Assembly: GCF_003688995.1 (NCBI RefSeq)
Contig: NZ_PENI01000039.1
Coordinates: forward strand, 23,745-87,744
DNA length: 64,000 bases
Reading direction: 5' to 3'
Source of the DNA: Streptomyces shenzhenensis
Lineage (GTDB): Bacteria; Actinomycetota; Actinomycetes; Streptomycetales; Streptomycetaceae
Positions 54,883 through 63,776 of the stretch are shown here, piece after piece. The notes beneath the pieces were generated by a model, which saw nothing but the letters and a program-made list of their open reading frames with translations, did no database searches and was not told the origin of the DNA. Each line of letters starts with the position of its first letter. Within the stretch, counting starts at the first letter, position 1. The position numbers were made by a program, and so were the translations under genes.

Positions 54883-55952
54883 TCCCGAAGCGTAACCAGC
54901 CGGAGGGTGCGTTCGGCGAGGTCGGTGATGCTCGCCCCGTCGAAGCCGAACACCGCGCTGCGGACCGTGTCCTCCAGCGGGTCCTTCCAGCGGTCCGGGA
55001 CGGCCGCCGCACCGGTCAGGACGCCCGCCACCGAACCGGCGGTCGCGCCGTTGGAGTCGGTGTCCAGGCCGCCGCGGACGGTGAGCGCGACGGTGCGGGT
55101 GAAGTCGCCGTCGCCGTACAGGAGTCCGGCGGTGAGCACGGCGACGTTCGGGACCGTGTGGATCCAGCCGAGCCCCGCGGTCTCCTGCGACACCGTGGCC
55201 AGGGTGTCCTCCCAGGTCATGCGGGTCTCGTGGAGCGAGACGACCCGGCGCACCGTGCGGGCCAGCCGGCTGCCCGCCGGGATCACGGTGAGCGCGCTGT
55301 CGACGGCGTGCCGCACGGTGGGCGCCGTGAAGGCCGCCGAGATCAGCGCGGCCGCCCACATCGCGCCGTACACCCCGTTCCCGGTGTGCGACAGCACGGC
55401 GTCCCGGCGGGCCAGCGAGGCGGCCCGGCGCGGGGCGCCCGGGTTGGTCCAGCCGTGGATGTCGGCGCGGATGAGCGCGCCGATCCACTCCTGGTACGGG
55501 TTGTCGTACGTCGCCGTCAGCGGCGGCTTCATCCCGTCCGTGAGATTGCGGTAGGCCGCCCGTTCCGCGGTGAACGTCTGCAGATACGGCAGCGTGAGCA
55601 GCCACATCTCGCCGACCTGTGCGGTGCTGAAGCCGAAGCCGTGGGTCTCCAGCAGGTGCAGCCCGAGGATCGCGTAGTCGACGTCGTCGTCGCGGCAGCT
55701 GCCGTGGATGCGACCGCGCACGCAGTTCGGCCACTCCGGGCGCAGCGCGACGCGGTCGTGCTCGTCGGCGGGCTCGGGGAGGTAGTCGGTGAGCGGCAGC
55801 GCGTCCGCGCGCCGCAGATAGCGGTCGATGCGGTCACGCGTCCACAGATCGCCCCGCTCGACCGGCTTGCCGAGCATGTTGCCGGCGATCCGGCCGAGCC
55901 AGCCGCCGAGGACGCGGTCGGCGAGTGGCAGTGCGGTGCCCACAGGGGTCAT
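54879..55952 (-). CDS. ADP-ribosylglycohydrolase-family protein
   Basis: This 357-residue protein has DRVLGGWLGRIAGNMLG at the N-terminus, a CRDDDVDYAILGLHLLE motif supplying magnesium-binding Asp residues, and a late GLDTDSNGATAGSVAGVLTG with the second metal motif. Members remove ADP-ribose from proteins or other targets. Its stop overlaps the downstream NUDIX start, suggesting release of ADP-ribose and its cleavage by the partner. Confidence 0.92.
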   Translation of the reverse strand: MTPVGTALPLADRVLGGWLGRIAGNMLGKPVERGDLWTRDRIDRYLRRADALPLTDYLPEPADEHDRVALRPEWPNCVRGRIHGSCRDDDVDYAILGLHLLETHGFGFSTAQVGEMWLLTLPYLQTFTAERAAYRNLTDGMKPPLTATYDNPYQEWIGALIRADIHGWTNPGAPRRAASLARRDAVLSHTGNGVYGAMWAAALISAAFTAPTVRHAVDSALTVIPAGSRLARTVRRVVSLHETRMTWEDTLATVSQETAGLGWIHTVPNVAVLTAGLLYGDGDFTRTVALTVRGGLDTDSNGATAGSVAGVLTGAAAVPDRWKDPLEDTVRSAVFGFDGASITDLAERTLRLVTLRE

Positions 55953-56098
55953 GGCATCGGTCTACCCGATTCCGGCGGTCCGCACATGGCGTTCGCGCCG
56001 CGGTCCTGGGCATGACGGCCGGGCCGCCCTGCGGCTAAGGTCACAGCGGCGCGACTGGCCCTGACGTGCGCGGGCCCGGAGAGCAAGGGGTGGGGAAG

Positions 56099-57250
56099 GT
56101 GGCGGACGCTGCAGTGGACGGGACCCGACGGGTGCTCGTCGCCGCGGACAAGTTCAAGGGCTCGCTGACGGCCGTGCAGGTCGCCGAGCGGGTGACGGCC
56201 GGACTGCGCCGGGTCGTGCCGGAGCTGGAGGTGGCGGCGCTGCCCGTGGCCGACGGCGGCGACGGGACGGTGGCCGCGGCGGTCGCGGCCGGCTTCGAGC
56301 GGCGGATGGCGCGGGTCGCCGGGCCGCTCGGCCGGGAGGTGACGGCGGCGTTCGCGCTGCGCGATGACACCGCGGTCGTGGAGATGGCGGAGGCCAGCGG
56401 CCTGCAGCGGCTGCCGGCCGGAGTCTTCGCGCCGCTGACGGCGTCCACGTACGGCTCCGGGGAGCTGCTGCGGGCCGCGCTGGACGCGGGCGCCCGGACC
56501 ATCGTGTTCGGCGTGGGCGGCAGTGCGACGACCGACGGCGGGGCCGGGATGCTGTCCGCGCTGGGCGCGCGGTTCCTGGACGGGGACGGCGAACCGGTGG
56601 CGCCGGGCGGCGGCGGGCTGGCCGAGCTGGCGCGGGCCGATCTGTCCGGTCTCGACCCGCGGCTCGCCGAGGTCGAACTGGTGCTGGCGAGCGATGTGGA
56701 CAATCCGCTGACCGGCCCGAAGGGCGCGTCCGCGGTGTACGGGCGGCAGAAGGGGGCGTCGCCGGACGACGTGGTGACGCTGGACGCCGCGCTGGCGCAC
56801 TACGCGAAGGTGCTGGAGGCCGCGGCCGGGCCGCGGGCGGCCGGGTTCGCGGCGGCGCCCGGGGCGGGTGCCGCGGGTGGCATCGGGTACGGGGCGCTGC
56901 TCCTGGGGGCGCGGTTCCGGCCCGGTATCGAGGTCATGCTGGACGTGCTGGGCTTTGCCGCCGCGCTGGAGCGGGCCACGCTGGTGATCACCGGGGAGGG
57001 CTCCCTGGACGCGCAGACCCTGCACGGCAAGGCCCCGGCGGGGGTCGCCGCGGCGGCCCGCGCGGCGGGCAAGGAGGTCGTCGCGGTGTGCGGCAGGCTG
57101 GCGCTGTCGCCGCAGGCGCTGGACGCGGCGGGGATCCGGCGGGCGTACCCGCTGACGGCGGTCGAGCCGGACGTGGCCCGGTGCATCGCGGACGCGGGAC
57201 CGATCCTGGAGCGGGTCGCCACCCGGATCGCGCACGACTTCCTGGCCTGA
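56099..57250 (+). CDS. Glycerate kinase
   Basis: This 383-residue GckA/GarK-type kinase phosphorylates D-glycerate. Seen: VLVAADKFKGSLTA at the start, VADGGDGTVAA, GVGGSATTDGGAGML, and C-terminal GEGSLDAQTLHGKAP. The start is GTG 56099 or 56090; both have usable purine-rich sites. A truncated relative lies at 9700-10000. It converges on pssA with a very long hairpin between them. Confidence 0.93.
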   Translation: MADAAVDGTRRVLVAADKFKGSLTAVQVAERVTAGLRRVVPELEVAALPVADGGDGTVAAAVAAGFERRMARVAGPLGREVTAAFALRDDTAVVEMAEASGLQRLPAGVFAPLTASTYGSGELLRAALDAGARTIVFGVGGSATTDGGAGMLSALGARFLDGDGEPVAPGGGGLAELARADLSGLDPRLAEVELVLASDVDNPLTGPKGASAVYGRQKGASPDDVVTLDAALAHYAKVLEAAAGPRAAGFAAAPGAGAAGGIGYGALLLGARFRPGIEVMLDVLGFAAALERATLVITGEGSLDAQTLHGKAPAGVAAAARAAGKEVVAVCGRLALSPQALDAAGIRRAYPLTAVEPDVARCIADAGPILERVATRIAHDFLA

Positions 57251-57287
57251 ACCGCCGGAACGGCCTGAACGGCCGGGCAGCGGCGGC

Positions 57288-57344
57288 GGACCAAGACCGA
57301 GGCCCCGAACCGTCCTCCTGGGTTCGGGGCCTCGGACTTGGTCC
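57288..57344. terminator. Bidirectional hairpin terminator
   Basis: Two 24-base arms (57288-57311 and 57321-57344) pair at 23 of 24 positions around a 9-base loop; the inner 15 bases (CCGAGGCCCCGAACC) are perfect. It lies between the convergent glycerate kinase and pssA genes. Confidence 0.88.
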
Positions 57345-57352
57345 GGCTACGG

Positions 57353-58207
57353 CTACGGCAGCTGGGCCGCGCGTGCCTCGCGGCGGTTGTCCCGGAAGTT
57401 GTTCACCCGGCGGGCCGTGGCGAACAGCGGGATGACCGCGCCCATGACGAGCTGGAGCGCGCAGCCGGTCTGGAGCAGCAGCTGGCCGCTGGGGGCGTCG
57501 AACGCCCAGGCGGCCAGCAGGCCCATCGACAGCACGATCCAGGACAGCATCGCCACGGCGAGCCGGCCGCGCGGCTTCGGGTACTCGACCCGGCTCACCA
57601 TCAGCCAGGCGGTGCCGAGGATGGCGAGGAGCGTCGCCACGAAGGGCAGCTCAAGCAGCACGATGGAGACGACGGTCAGCGCGCCGAAGGGACTCGGCAT
57701 GCCCTGGAACATCCCGTTCGTCGGCGTCACGCAGGAGAAGCGGGCCAGCCGCAGCACCACGGCGAGCAGGACGACGATCGCGCCGAGCGCCGCCATCCGC
57801 TGGTGCGCGTCGTCCGCGACCATGCCGTACACGAGGACGAAGTACGCGGGCGCCAGGCCGAAGCTGATCAGGTCGGAGAGGTTGTCCAGCTCCGCGCCCA
57901 TCGGGGAGCTGCGGAGCTTGCGCGCCACCAGGCCGTCGAACAGGTCGAAGACGGCGGCGCAGAGCATCAGGATGACCGCCGTGGCCGCGCTGTGGCGGGC
58001 CATGCCGGATTCCTGGCTGCCGGTGAGGTGCGGGATCAGGATGCCGGTGGTGGTGAAGTACACCGCCATGAAGCCGCAGGTGGCATTGCCGAGCGTGAGG
58101 GTGTCCGCTATCGAGAGGCGGAGGGAGAGAGGCATCTCCTCCTCTTCGTCGGCCTCGTCGGTCTCAGGCACCCAGCCCGTCTGTGTCTCCGGATCAATCA
58201 CGGTCAA
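57353..58207 (-). CDS. pssA: CDP-diacylglycerol--serine O-phosphatidyltransferase
   Basis: This integral membrane enzyme of up to 284 residues makes phosphatidylserine. The CDP-alcohol phosphotransferase signature is present as DLFDGLVARKLRSSPMGAEL followed by DNLSD (about residues 88-112), with about seven hydrophobic helices after an acidic cytoplasmic N-terminus (ADEEEE). The start is TTG 58207 or GTG 58201. It overlaps the end of psd, so product and next-step enzymes are co-expressed. Confidence 0.93.
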   Translation of the reverse strand: MTVIDPETQTGWVPETDEADEEEEMPLSLRLSIADTLTLGNATCGFMAVYFTTTGILIPHLTGSQESGMARHSAATAVILMLCAAVFDLFDGLVARKLRSSPMGAELDNLSDLISFGLAPAYFVLVYGMVADDAHQRMAALGAIVVLLAVVLRLARFSCVTPTNGMFQGMPSPFGALTVVSIVLLELPFVATLLAILGTAWLMVSRVEYPKPRGRLAVAMLSWIVLSMGLLAAWAFDAPSGQLLLQTGCALQLVMGAVIPLFATARRVNNFRDNRREARAAQLP

Positions 58208-58850
58208 TGCGAGTCACCCCAGCCACGGTCTTCTGACCGACCTCGACCGCGACCTCCACGCCCTCGGGCAGATAGAGATCGACACGCGAGCCGAAGCGGA
58301 TCAGACCGATCCGGTCGCCCTGCTCGACCTTTGTGCCCTGCGGGACATAGGGGACGATGCGGCGGGCCACCGCGCCGGCGATCTGGATCATCTCGATGTC
58401 GCCGAGTTCGGTGTCGAAATGCCAGACTACGCGCTCGTTGTTCTCGCTCTCCTTGTTGAAGGCGGGAACGAAGCCTCCGGGGACGTGCTCGACCGACGTG
58501 ACCGTGCCGGAGAGCGGTGCGCGGTTCACGTGGACGTTGAGCGGGCTCATGAAGATCGCGACGCGGGTGCGCCCGTCCTTCCACGGCATGATGCTCTGCA
58601 CCACACCGTCGGCGGGCGAGATGACCCGGCCCGTGGCGATCTCGCGTTCGGGGTCGCGGAAGAACCAGAGCATGCCCGCCGCGAGAGCGGTGGCGGGCAC
58701 GGCCACGGCCTTGGCGGCGCCGGAGCGGCGGGCGCGGGCCAGGCTGAGGGCTGCGGTGGCGACGGTCGGGAGGAGCCACGGCGATGCTCCGCGCGCGAGG
58801 CGTACGCCGACCAGGCTGTCTCGTGGTGCAGAGGTTTGGCTGTGGGGCAT
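58194..58850 (-). CDS. psd: Phosphatidylserine decarboxylase proenzyme
   Basis: This 218-residue short-form decarboxylase converts phosphatidylserine to phosphatidylethanolamine. Seen: a membrane helix near residue 45, WFFRDPER, SPADGVVQSI, the HVNRAPLSGTV segment and IRFGSRVDLYLP, where Gly-Ser is the self-cleavage site that makes the pyruvoyl group. The ATG at 58850 begins the conserved part; the frame continues further upstream without support. It precedes pssA in one operon. Confidence 0.92.
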   Translation of the reverse strand: MPHSQTSAPRDSLVGVRLARGASPWLLPTVATAALSLARARRSGAAKAVAVPATALAAGMLWFFRDPEREIATGRVISPADGVVQSIMPWKDGRTRVAIFMSPLNVHVNRAPLSGTVTSVEHVPGGFVPAFNKESENNERVVWHFDTELGDIEMIQIAGAVARRIVPYVPQGTKVEQGDRIGLIRFGSRVDLYLPEGVEVAVEVGQKTVAGVTRIDRD

Positions 58851-58972
58851 GGATGACCTTCGTAGCGGATGATGCCGCGCTTCGATCGGGGGGACGGCGG
58901 CTTTCCGGGATCGTACCGGGCGCGGGCCACAACTGGGCAAGCCAGGAAGCCGAGTCGGCGGCCGAAGACCGC

Positions 58973-59013
58973 GTACGGGGTGTGATCTTCTTCTCGAAGA
59001 AAACGCCCCGTAC
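58973..59013 (-). terminator. Hairpin terminator after the ethylmalonyl-CoA operon
   Basis: GTACGGGG and CCCCGTAC form the outer stem and TTCTTC-TC-GAAGAA the inner stem, nine bases after the stop of the acyl-CoA dehydrogenase gene. It probably ends the operon that enters from 64000. Confidence 0.75.
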
Positions 59014-59021
59014 CCGGACAA

Positions 59022-60236
59022 TCAGCCCTGGAATCGATACTCTTCGAGCAGCCTGCGCCCGATGATCATTTTCTGGATTTCGGCGGTGCCCTCACCGATC
59101 AGCAGCATCGGGGCCTCCCGGTAGAGCCGCTCGATCTCGTACTCCTTGGAGAAGCCGTAGCCGCCGTGGATGCGGAAGGAGTCCTCCACGACCTCCTTGC
59201 AGTACTCGGCCGCGAGGTACTTCGCCATCCCCGCCTCCAGGTCGTTTCGTTCGCCCGAGTCCTTTTTGCGGGCCGCGTTCACCATCATGGCATGCGCGGC
59301 CTCGACCTTCGTGGCCATCTCCGCCAGCTTGAACTGGATGGCCTGGTGGTGTGCGATCGGCTTGCCGAAGGTGTGCCGCTGCTGGGCGTAGGCGATCCCG
59401 AGTTCGAAGGCGCGCCGGGCGACGCCACAGCCCCGCGCCGCCACGTTCACGCGGCCGACCTCCACCCCGTCCATCATTTGGTAAAAACCTCGGCCGGTGA
59501 CACCGCCGAGCACCCGATCGGCCGGAACCCGCAGCCCGTCCATGATCAGCTCGGTGGTGTCGACGCCCTTGTAGCCCATCTTCTCGATCTTGCCGGGGAT
59601 CGTCAGACCGGGGCGGACCTCGCCGAACCCGGGCTCCTTCGCCACCAGGAACGTCGTCATCGACCTGTGCGGGGCGGCGGCCGTCTCCGCGGGGGAGTGC
59701 CCTTCGTCACTGCGTACGAGAACGGCCACCAGGGACGACGTGCCGCCGTTCGTCAGCCACATCTTCTGGCCGGTCAGCACGTACTCGTCGCCGTCCCTGA
59801 CCGCCTTGGACGTGATCGCCGAGACGTCCGAGCCGAGACCCGGCTCCGACATCGAGAAGGCGCCCCGGACGTCGCCGGTCGCCATCCTCGGCAGGAAGTG
59901 GTCCTTCTGCTCCTGCGTACCGTGCTGCTTGAGCATGTACGCCACGATGAAGTGCGTGTTGATGATGCCGGACACCGACATCCAGCCGCGGGCGATCTCC
60001 TCCACGCACAGGGCGTACGTCAGCAGCGACTCGCCCAGACCCCCGTACTCCTCGGGGATCATCAGACCGAACAGGCCCAGCTCCTTGAGGCCGTCCACGA
60101 TCTGCTGCGGATACTCGTCGCGGTGCTCCAGCTCGGTCGCGACCGGGAGGATCTCCTTGTCCACGAAGTCGCGGACGGTGGAGACGATCTCCTGCTGGAT
60201 GTCCGTCAGACCGGCGGTCTGGGCGAGGCGCGCCAT
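59022..60236 (-). CDS. mcd: Acyl-CoA dehydrogenase, probable (2S)-methylsuccinyl-CoA dehydrogenase
   Basis: This 404-residue flavoprotein has the acyl-CoA dehydrogenase signatures FSMSEPGLGSDVSAI and MWLTNGG (substrate/FAD contacts), the QRHTFGKPIAHHQAIQFKLAEM segment and C-terminal HGGYGFSKEYEIERLYREAP with the usual base-bearing region. Its place at the end of the ccr-meaA-mcl-mch operon assigns it to methylsuccinyl-CoA oxidation in the ethylmalonyl-CoA pathway. The ATG overlaps the preceding stop (TGATG). Confidence 0.85.
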   Translation of the reverse strand: MARLAQTAGLTDIQQEIVSTVRDFVDKEILPVATELEHRDEYPQQIVDGLKELGLFGLMIPEEYGGLGESLLTYALCVEEIARGWMSVSGIINTHFIVAYMLKQHGTQEQKDHFLPRMATGDVRGAFSMSEPGLGSDVSAITSKAVRDGDEYVLTGQKMWLTNGGTSSLVAVLVRSDEGHSPAETAAAPHRSMTTFLVAKEPGFGEVRPGLTIPGKIEKMGYKGVDTTELIMDGLRVPADRVLGGVTGRGFYQMMDGVEVGRVNVAARGCGVARRAFELGIAYAQQRHTFGKPIAHHQAIQFKLAEMATKVEAAHAMMVNAARKKDSGERNDLEAGMAKYLAAEYCKEVVEDSFRIHGGYGFSKEYEIERLYREAPMLLIGEGTAEIQKMIIGRRLLEEYRFQG

Positions 60237-60760
60237 CACTTCTCCGTCTTCTCCGAAGGTGCGTTCGGCTCGGGGCGGCCCGGCTGCTCTCCGCCGCGCT
60301 CCTTGATGTACGTCTCGGTCGGCACCATCACCTTGCGGCGGAAGACGCACACGAGGGTGCCGTCCTGCTTGTAGCCCTTGGTCTCGACGTGCACGATGCC
60401 CCGGTCGTTCTTCGACCGGGACGGCCACTTGTCGAGCACGGTTGTCTCGCCGTAGATCGTGTCGCCGTGGAAGGTCGGCGCCACGTGCCGGAGCGACTCG
60501 ATCTCCAGGTTGGCGATCGCCTTGCCGGACACGTCGGGTACCGACATGCCGAGCAGCAGGGAGTAGATGTAGTTGCCCACGACGACGTTCTTCCCGAAGT
60601 CCGTCGTCCGCTCCGCATAGTTGGCGTCCAGGTGGAGCGGGTGATGGTTCATGGTGAGGAGGCAGAAGAGGTGGTCGTCGTACTCGGTGACCGTCTTGCC
60701 CGGCCAGTGCTTGTACACCGCGCCGACCTCGAACTCCTCGTAGATGCGTCCGAACTGCAT
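60236..60760 (-). CDS. mch: MaoC-family dehydratase, probable mesaconyl-CoA hydratase
   Basis: This 174-residue hot-dog-fold protein has the hydratase pattern FGRIYEEFEVGAVYKHWPGK, NHHPLHLDANYA (catalytic Asp/His region), GDTIYGETTVLDKWPSRS and GIVHVETKGYKQDG. Operon position between the CoA-ester lyase and the acyl-CoA dehydrogenase supports mesaconyl-CoA hydration. It is about half the length of the double hot-dog hydratases known from alphaproteobacteria, so it may work as a dimer. Confidence 0.83.
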   Translation of the reverse strand: MQFGRIYEEFEVGAVYKHWPGKTVTEYDDHLFCLLTMNHHPLHLDANYAERTTDFGKNVVVGNYIYSLLLGMSVPDVSGKAIANLEIESLRHVAPTFHGDTIYGETTVLDKWPSRSKNDRGIVHVETKGYKQDGTLVCVFRRKVMVPTETYIKERGGEQPGRPEPNAPSEKTEK

Positions 60761-60765
60761 CGTCG

Positions 60766-61725
60766 TCAGGCCTCCGGGATCTCGAAGGTGCTGGTGCGCC
60801 GCAGGCCGGCGGCCCGGCCCTTGCCGGCGACGACGAGCGCCATCTTGCGGCTCGCCTCGTCGATCATCTCGTCGCCGAGCATCGCGGAGCCCTTCCTGCC
60901 GCCCGCCTCGGACGTGTAGTGCTCGTACGCGTCCAGGATCAGCTCGGCGTGGTCGTAGTCCTCCTGGGAGGGCGAGAAGACCTCGTTGGCGGCGTCGACC
61001 TGGCCGGGGTGCAGCACCCACTTGCCGTCGAAGCCGAGGGCGGCGGCGCGGCCGGCCACCTCGCGGAAGCCGTCCACGTTGCGGATCTGCAGGTAGGGGC
61101 CGTCGATCGCCTGGAGGTCATGGGCCCGGGCCGCCATCAGGATCTTCATCAGGATGTAGTGGTAGGCGTCCGCCGGGTAGCCGGGCGGCTGCTCGCCCAC
61201 GACCAGGGACTTCATATTGATCGACGCCATGAAGTCGGCGGGGCCGAAGACGATCGTCTCGATGCGCGGACTGGCCGCGGCGATCTCGTTGACGTGGTTG
61301 AGGCCCTGGGCGTTCTCGATCTGCGCCTCGATGCCGATCCGGCCGACCTCGAAGCCCATGGTCTTCTCGATCTGGGTGAGCAGCAGGTCCAGCGCCACGA
61401 CCTGCTCGGCGTTCTGCACCTTCGGCAGCATGATGCAGTCCAGGTTCGGGCCGGCGCCCTCGACCACCGTCACGACGTCCCGGTACGTCCACTCGGTCGT
61501 CCAGTCGTTGACCCGCACGACCCGCGTCTTGCCCGTCCAGTCGCCCTCGTTGAGGAACTTGACGATGGTGTGCCGCGCCTCCGGTTTGGCGAGCGGCGCG
61601 CACGCGTCCTCCAGGTCAAGGAAGACCTGGTCGGCCGGGAGCCCCTGGGCCTTCTCCAGGAAGCGGGGGTTGCTTCCCGGTACGGCCAGGCAGGAGCGCC
61701 GCGGACGAAGACGGTTGACTGTCAT
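60766..61725 (-). CDS. mcl: HpcH/HpaI-family CoA ester lyase, probable beta-methylmalyl-CoA/malyl-CoA lyase
   Basis: This 319-residue citrate-lyase-beta-like enzyme has RSCLAVPGSNPRFLEKA, FLDLEDACAPLAKPEAR, IMLPKVQNAEQV, GIEAQIENAQGL with the metal-binding Glu, and FGPADFMASINM. It would split methylmalyl-CoA into glyoxylate and propionyl-CoA. The ATG overlaps the meaA stop, so it is co-translated with the mutase. Confidence 0.9.
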   Translation of the reverse strand: MTVNRLRPRRSCLAVPGSNPRFLEKAQGLPADQVFLDLEDACAPLAKPEARHTIVKFLNEGDWTGKTRVVRVNDWTTEWTYRDVVTVVEGAGPNLDCIMLPKVQNAEQVVALDLLLTQIEKTMGFEVGRIGIEAQIENAQGLNHVNEIAAASPRIETIVFGPADFMASINMKSLVVGEQPPGYPADAYHYILMKILMAARAHDLQAIDGPYLQIRNVDGFREVAGRAAALGFDGKWVLHPGQVDAANEVFSPSQEDYDHAELILDAYEHYTSEAGGRKGSAMLGDEMIDEASRKMALVVAGKGRAAGLRRTSTFEIPEA

Positions 61726-63767
61726 GCGGGGACCTCCAGGGGGTCGAGCTTGTTGGCTTTGCGGATCTCGTCGACGATACGGCCGATGATCCCGGTGATG
61801 TCGAAGTCCTTCGGGGTGAAGACCGCGGCCACTCCAGCGGCTCTGAGCTGCTCGGCGTCGCCGTTCGGAATGATCCCGCCGGCGATCACCGGGATGTCGG
61901 CCGCGCCGGCCTCGCGCAGCCGCTCCAGCACGTCCGGCACCAGCCGGGCGTGCGAGCCGGAGAGGATGGACAGGCCGACCGCGTGCACGTCCTCGGCGAG
62001 GGCCGCGTCCACGATCTGCTCAGGGGTGAGCCGGATGCCCTGGTAGACCACCTCGAACCCGGCGTCCCTGGCGCGCACGGCGATCTGCTCGGCGCCGTTG
62101 GAGTGCCCGTCGAGGCCGGGCTTGCCGACGAGGAAGCGCAGCTTGCCGGTGCCCAGGTCGCGGGCGGTGGCGGCCACCTTGGCGCGGACGCCGGCCAGCG
62201 CCGAGCCCTCCTCGGCGGCCACCGCCACGGGCGCGGACGAGACCCCGGTCGGCGCCCGGAACTCGCCGAACACCTCGCGCAGGGCCCCGGCCCACTCGCC
62301 GGTCGTCACGCCCGCGCGGGCGCACTCCAGGGTGGCCTCCATGAGGTTGTCGGTGCCCTTGGCGGCCTCCTTCAGCCGCTCCAGCGCCTTGCACGGGCGC
62401 GGGTGGTTGAACGGCGGCTGGTAGCGGGTGTCGCGCCAGTGCCGCAGGGCGTCGACGACCCGGTCCTCGACCGCCGGGTCGACCGTCTGGATCGCGGAGT
62501 CCAGGTCGGCCGTGAGCGGGTTGGGCTCGGTCGTCTCGAAGATGTTGACGCCGACGATCTTCTCCTCGCCGGACTCGATACGGGCCCGGCGCTCGGCGTG
62601 GGACGCCACGAGCCGCGACTTCAGATAGCCGGACTCGACGGCGGCCAGCGCGCCGCCCATCTCCTGGATCCGGTCGATCTCCGCGCGGGACTCCTCGACG
62701 AGCCGCGCGACCTTCGCCTCGACGACGTGCGAGCCCTCGAAGATGTCGTCGTACTCCAGCAGATCGCTCTCGTGCGCGAGGACCTGCTGGATGCGCAGCG
62801 ACCACTGCTGGTCCCAGGGCCGGGGCAGGCCGAGCGCCTCGTTCCAGGCGGGCAGCTGCACGGCACGCGCGCGTGCGTCCTTGGAGAGGGTCACCGCCAG
62901 CATTTCGAGCACGATCCGCTGGACGTTGTTCTCGGGCTGGGCCTCCGTCAGACCCAGGGAGTTGACCTGGACGCCGTACCGGAAGCGCCGCTGCTTCGGG
63001 TCCTCGATGCCGTACCGCTCACGGGTGATGCGGTCCCAGATCCGGCCGAACGCCCGCATCTTGCACATCTCCTCGACGAAGCGGACGCCCGCGTTCACGA
63101 AGAAGGAGATGCGGGCCACCACATCGCCCATGCGCTCCCGCGGCACCTGCCCGGAGTCGCGCACGGCGTCGAGGACGGCGATCGCCGTGGACATGGCGTA
63201 CGCGATCTCCTGCACCGGCGTGGCCCCGGCCTCCTGGAGGTGGTAGCTGCAGATGTTGATCGGGTTCCACTTCGGGATGTGCGAGACCGTGTACGCGATC
63301 ATGTCCGTCGTCAGCCGGAGCGAGGGCCCCGGCGGGAAGACGTGCGTCCCGCGGGACAGGTACTCCTTGACGATGTCGTTCTGGGTCGTGCCCTGGAGCT
63401 CGGTGATGTCCGCGCCCTGCTCCTCGGCGACGACCTGGTAGAGCGCCAGCAGCCACATGGCGGTGGCGTTGATCGTCATCGAGGTGTTCATCCGCTCCAG
63501 GGGGATGTCCTGGAAAAGGCGGCGCATGTCACCGAGGTGGGCCACCGGGACGCCGACCCGGCCGACCTCGCCGCGGGCGAGGATGTGGTCGGGGTCGTAG
63601 CCGGTCTGCGTCGGCAGGTCGAACGCGACGGACAGGCCGGTCTGGCCCTTGGCGAGGTTGCGCCGGTACAGCTCGTTGGACGCCTCGGCCGTGGAGTGAC
63701 CGGCGTAGGTCCGCATGAGCCATGGCCGGTCCCGTTCCCTCGGTGTCTGCGGCTGACGCTCGTTCAT
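61722..63767 (-). CDS. meaA: MeaA-type B12-dependent mutase, probable ethylmalonyl-CoA mutase
   Basis: This 681-residue protein has a methylmalonyl-CoA mutase-like TIM-barrel domain (RPWLMRTYAGHSTAEASNEL, GLSVAFDLPTQTGYDPDH) and a C-terminal cobalamin-binding domain with GLDGHSNGAEQIA (DxHxxG, base-on His) and SILSGSH. Both domains on one chain match MeaA/Ecm enzymes. It converts ethylmalonyl-CoA to methylsuccinyl-CoA. It starts nine bases after the ccr stop. Confidence 0.93.
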   Translation of the reverse strand: MNERQPQTPRERDRPWLMRTYAGHSTAEASNELYRRNLAKGQTGLSVAFDLPTQTGYDPDHILARGEVGRVGVPVAHLGDMRRLFQDIPLERMNTSMTINATAMWLLALYQVVAEEQGADITELQGTTQNDIVKEYLSRGTHVFPPGPSLRLTTDMIAYTVSHIPKWNPINICSYHLQEAGATPVQEIAYAMSTAIAVLDAVRDSGQVPRERMGDVVARISFFVNAGVRFVEEMCKMRAFGRIWDRITRERYGIEDPKQRRFRYGVQVNSLGLTEAQPENNVQRIVLEMLAVTLSKDARARAVQLPAWNEALGLPRPWDQQWSLRIQQVLAHESDLLEYDDIFEGSHVVEAKVARLVEESRAEIDRIQEMGGALAAVESGYLKSRLVASHAERRARIESGEEKIVGVNIFETTEPNPLTADLDSAIQTVDPAVEDRVVDALRHWRDTRYQPPFNHPRPCKALERLKEAAKGTDNLMEATLECARAGVTTGEWAGALREVFGEFRAPTGVSSAPVAVAAEEGSALAGVRAKVAATARDLGTGKLRFLVGKPGLDGHSNGAEQIAVRARDAGFEVVYQGIRLTPEQIVDAALAEDVHAVGLSILSGSHARLVPDVLERLREAGAADIPVIAGGIIPNGDAEQLRAAGVAAVFTPKDFDITGIIGRIVDEIRKANKLDPLEVPA

Positions 63768-63776
63768 GTGCGCCTC

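Noticed and set aside
54883..55734. Longer NUDIX frame continuing upstream over the ADP-ribosylglycohydrolase gene
   Set aside because: The upstream part is a shadow of the glycohydrolase; the NUDIX domain starts at the ATG at 54882 that overlaps that gene's stop.
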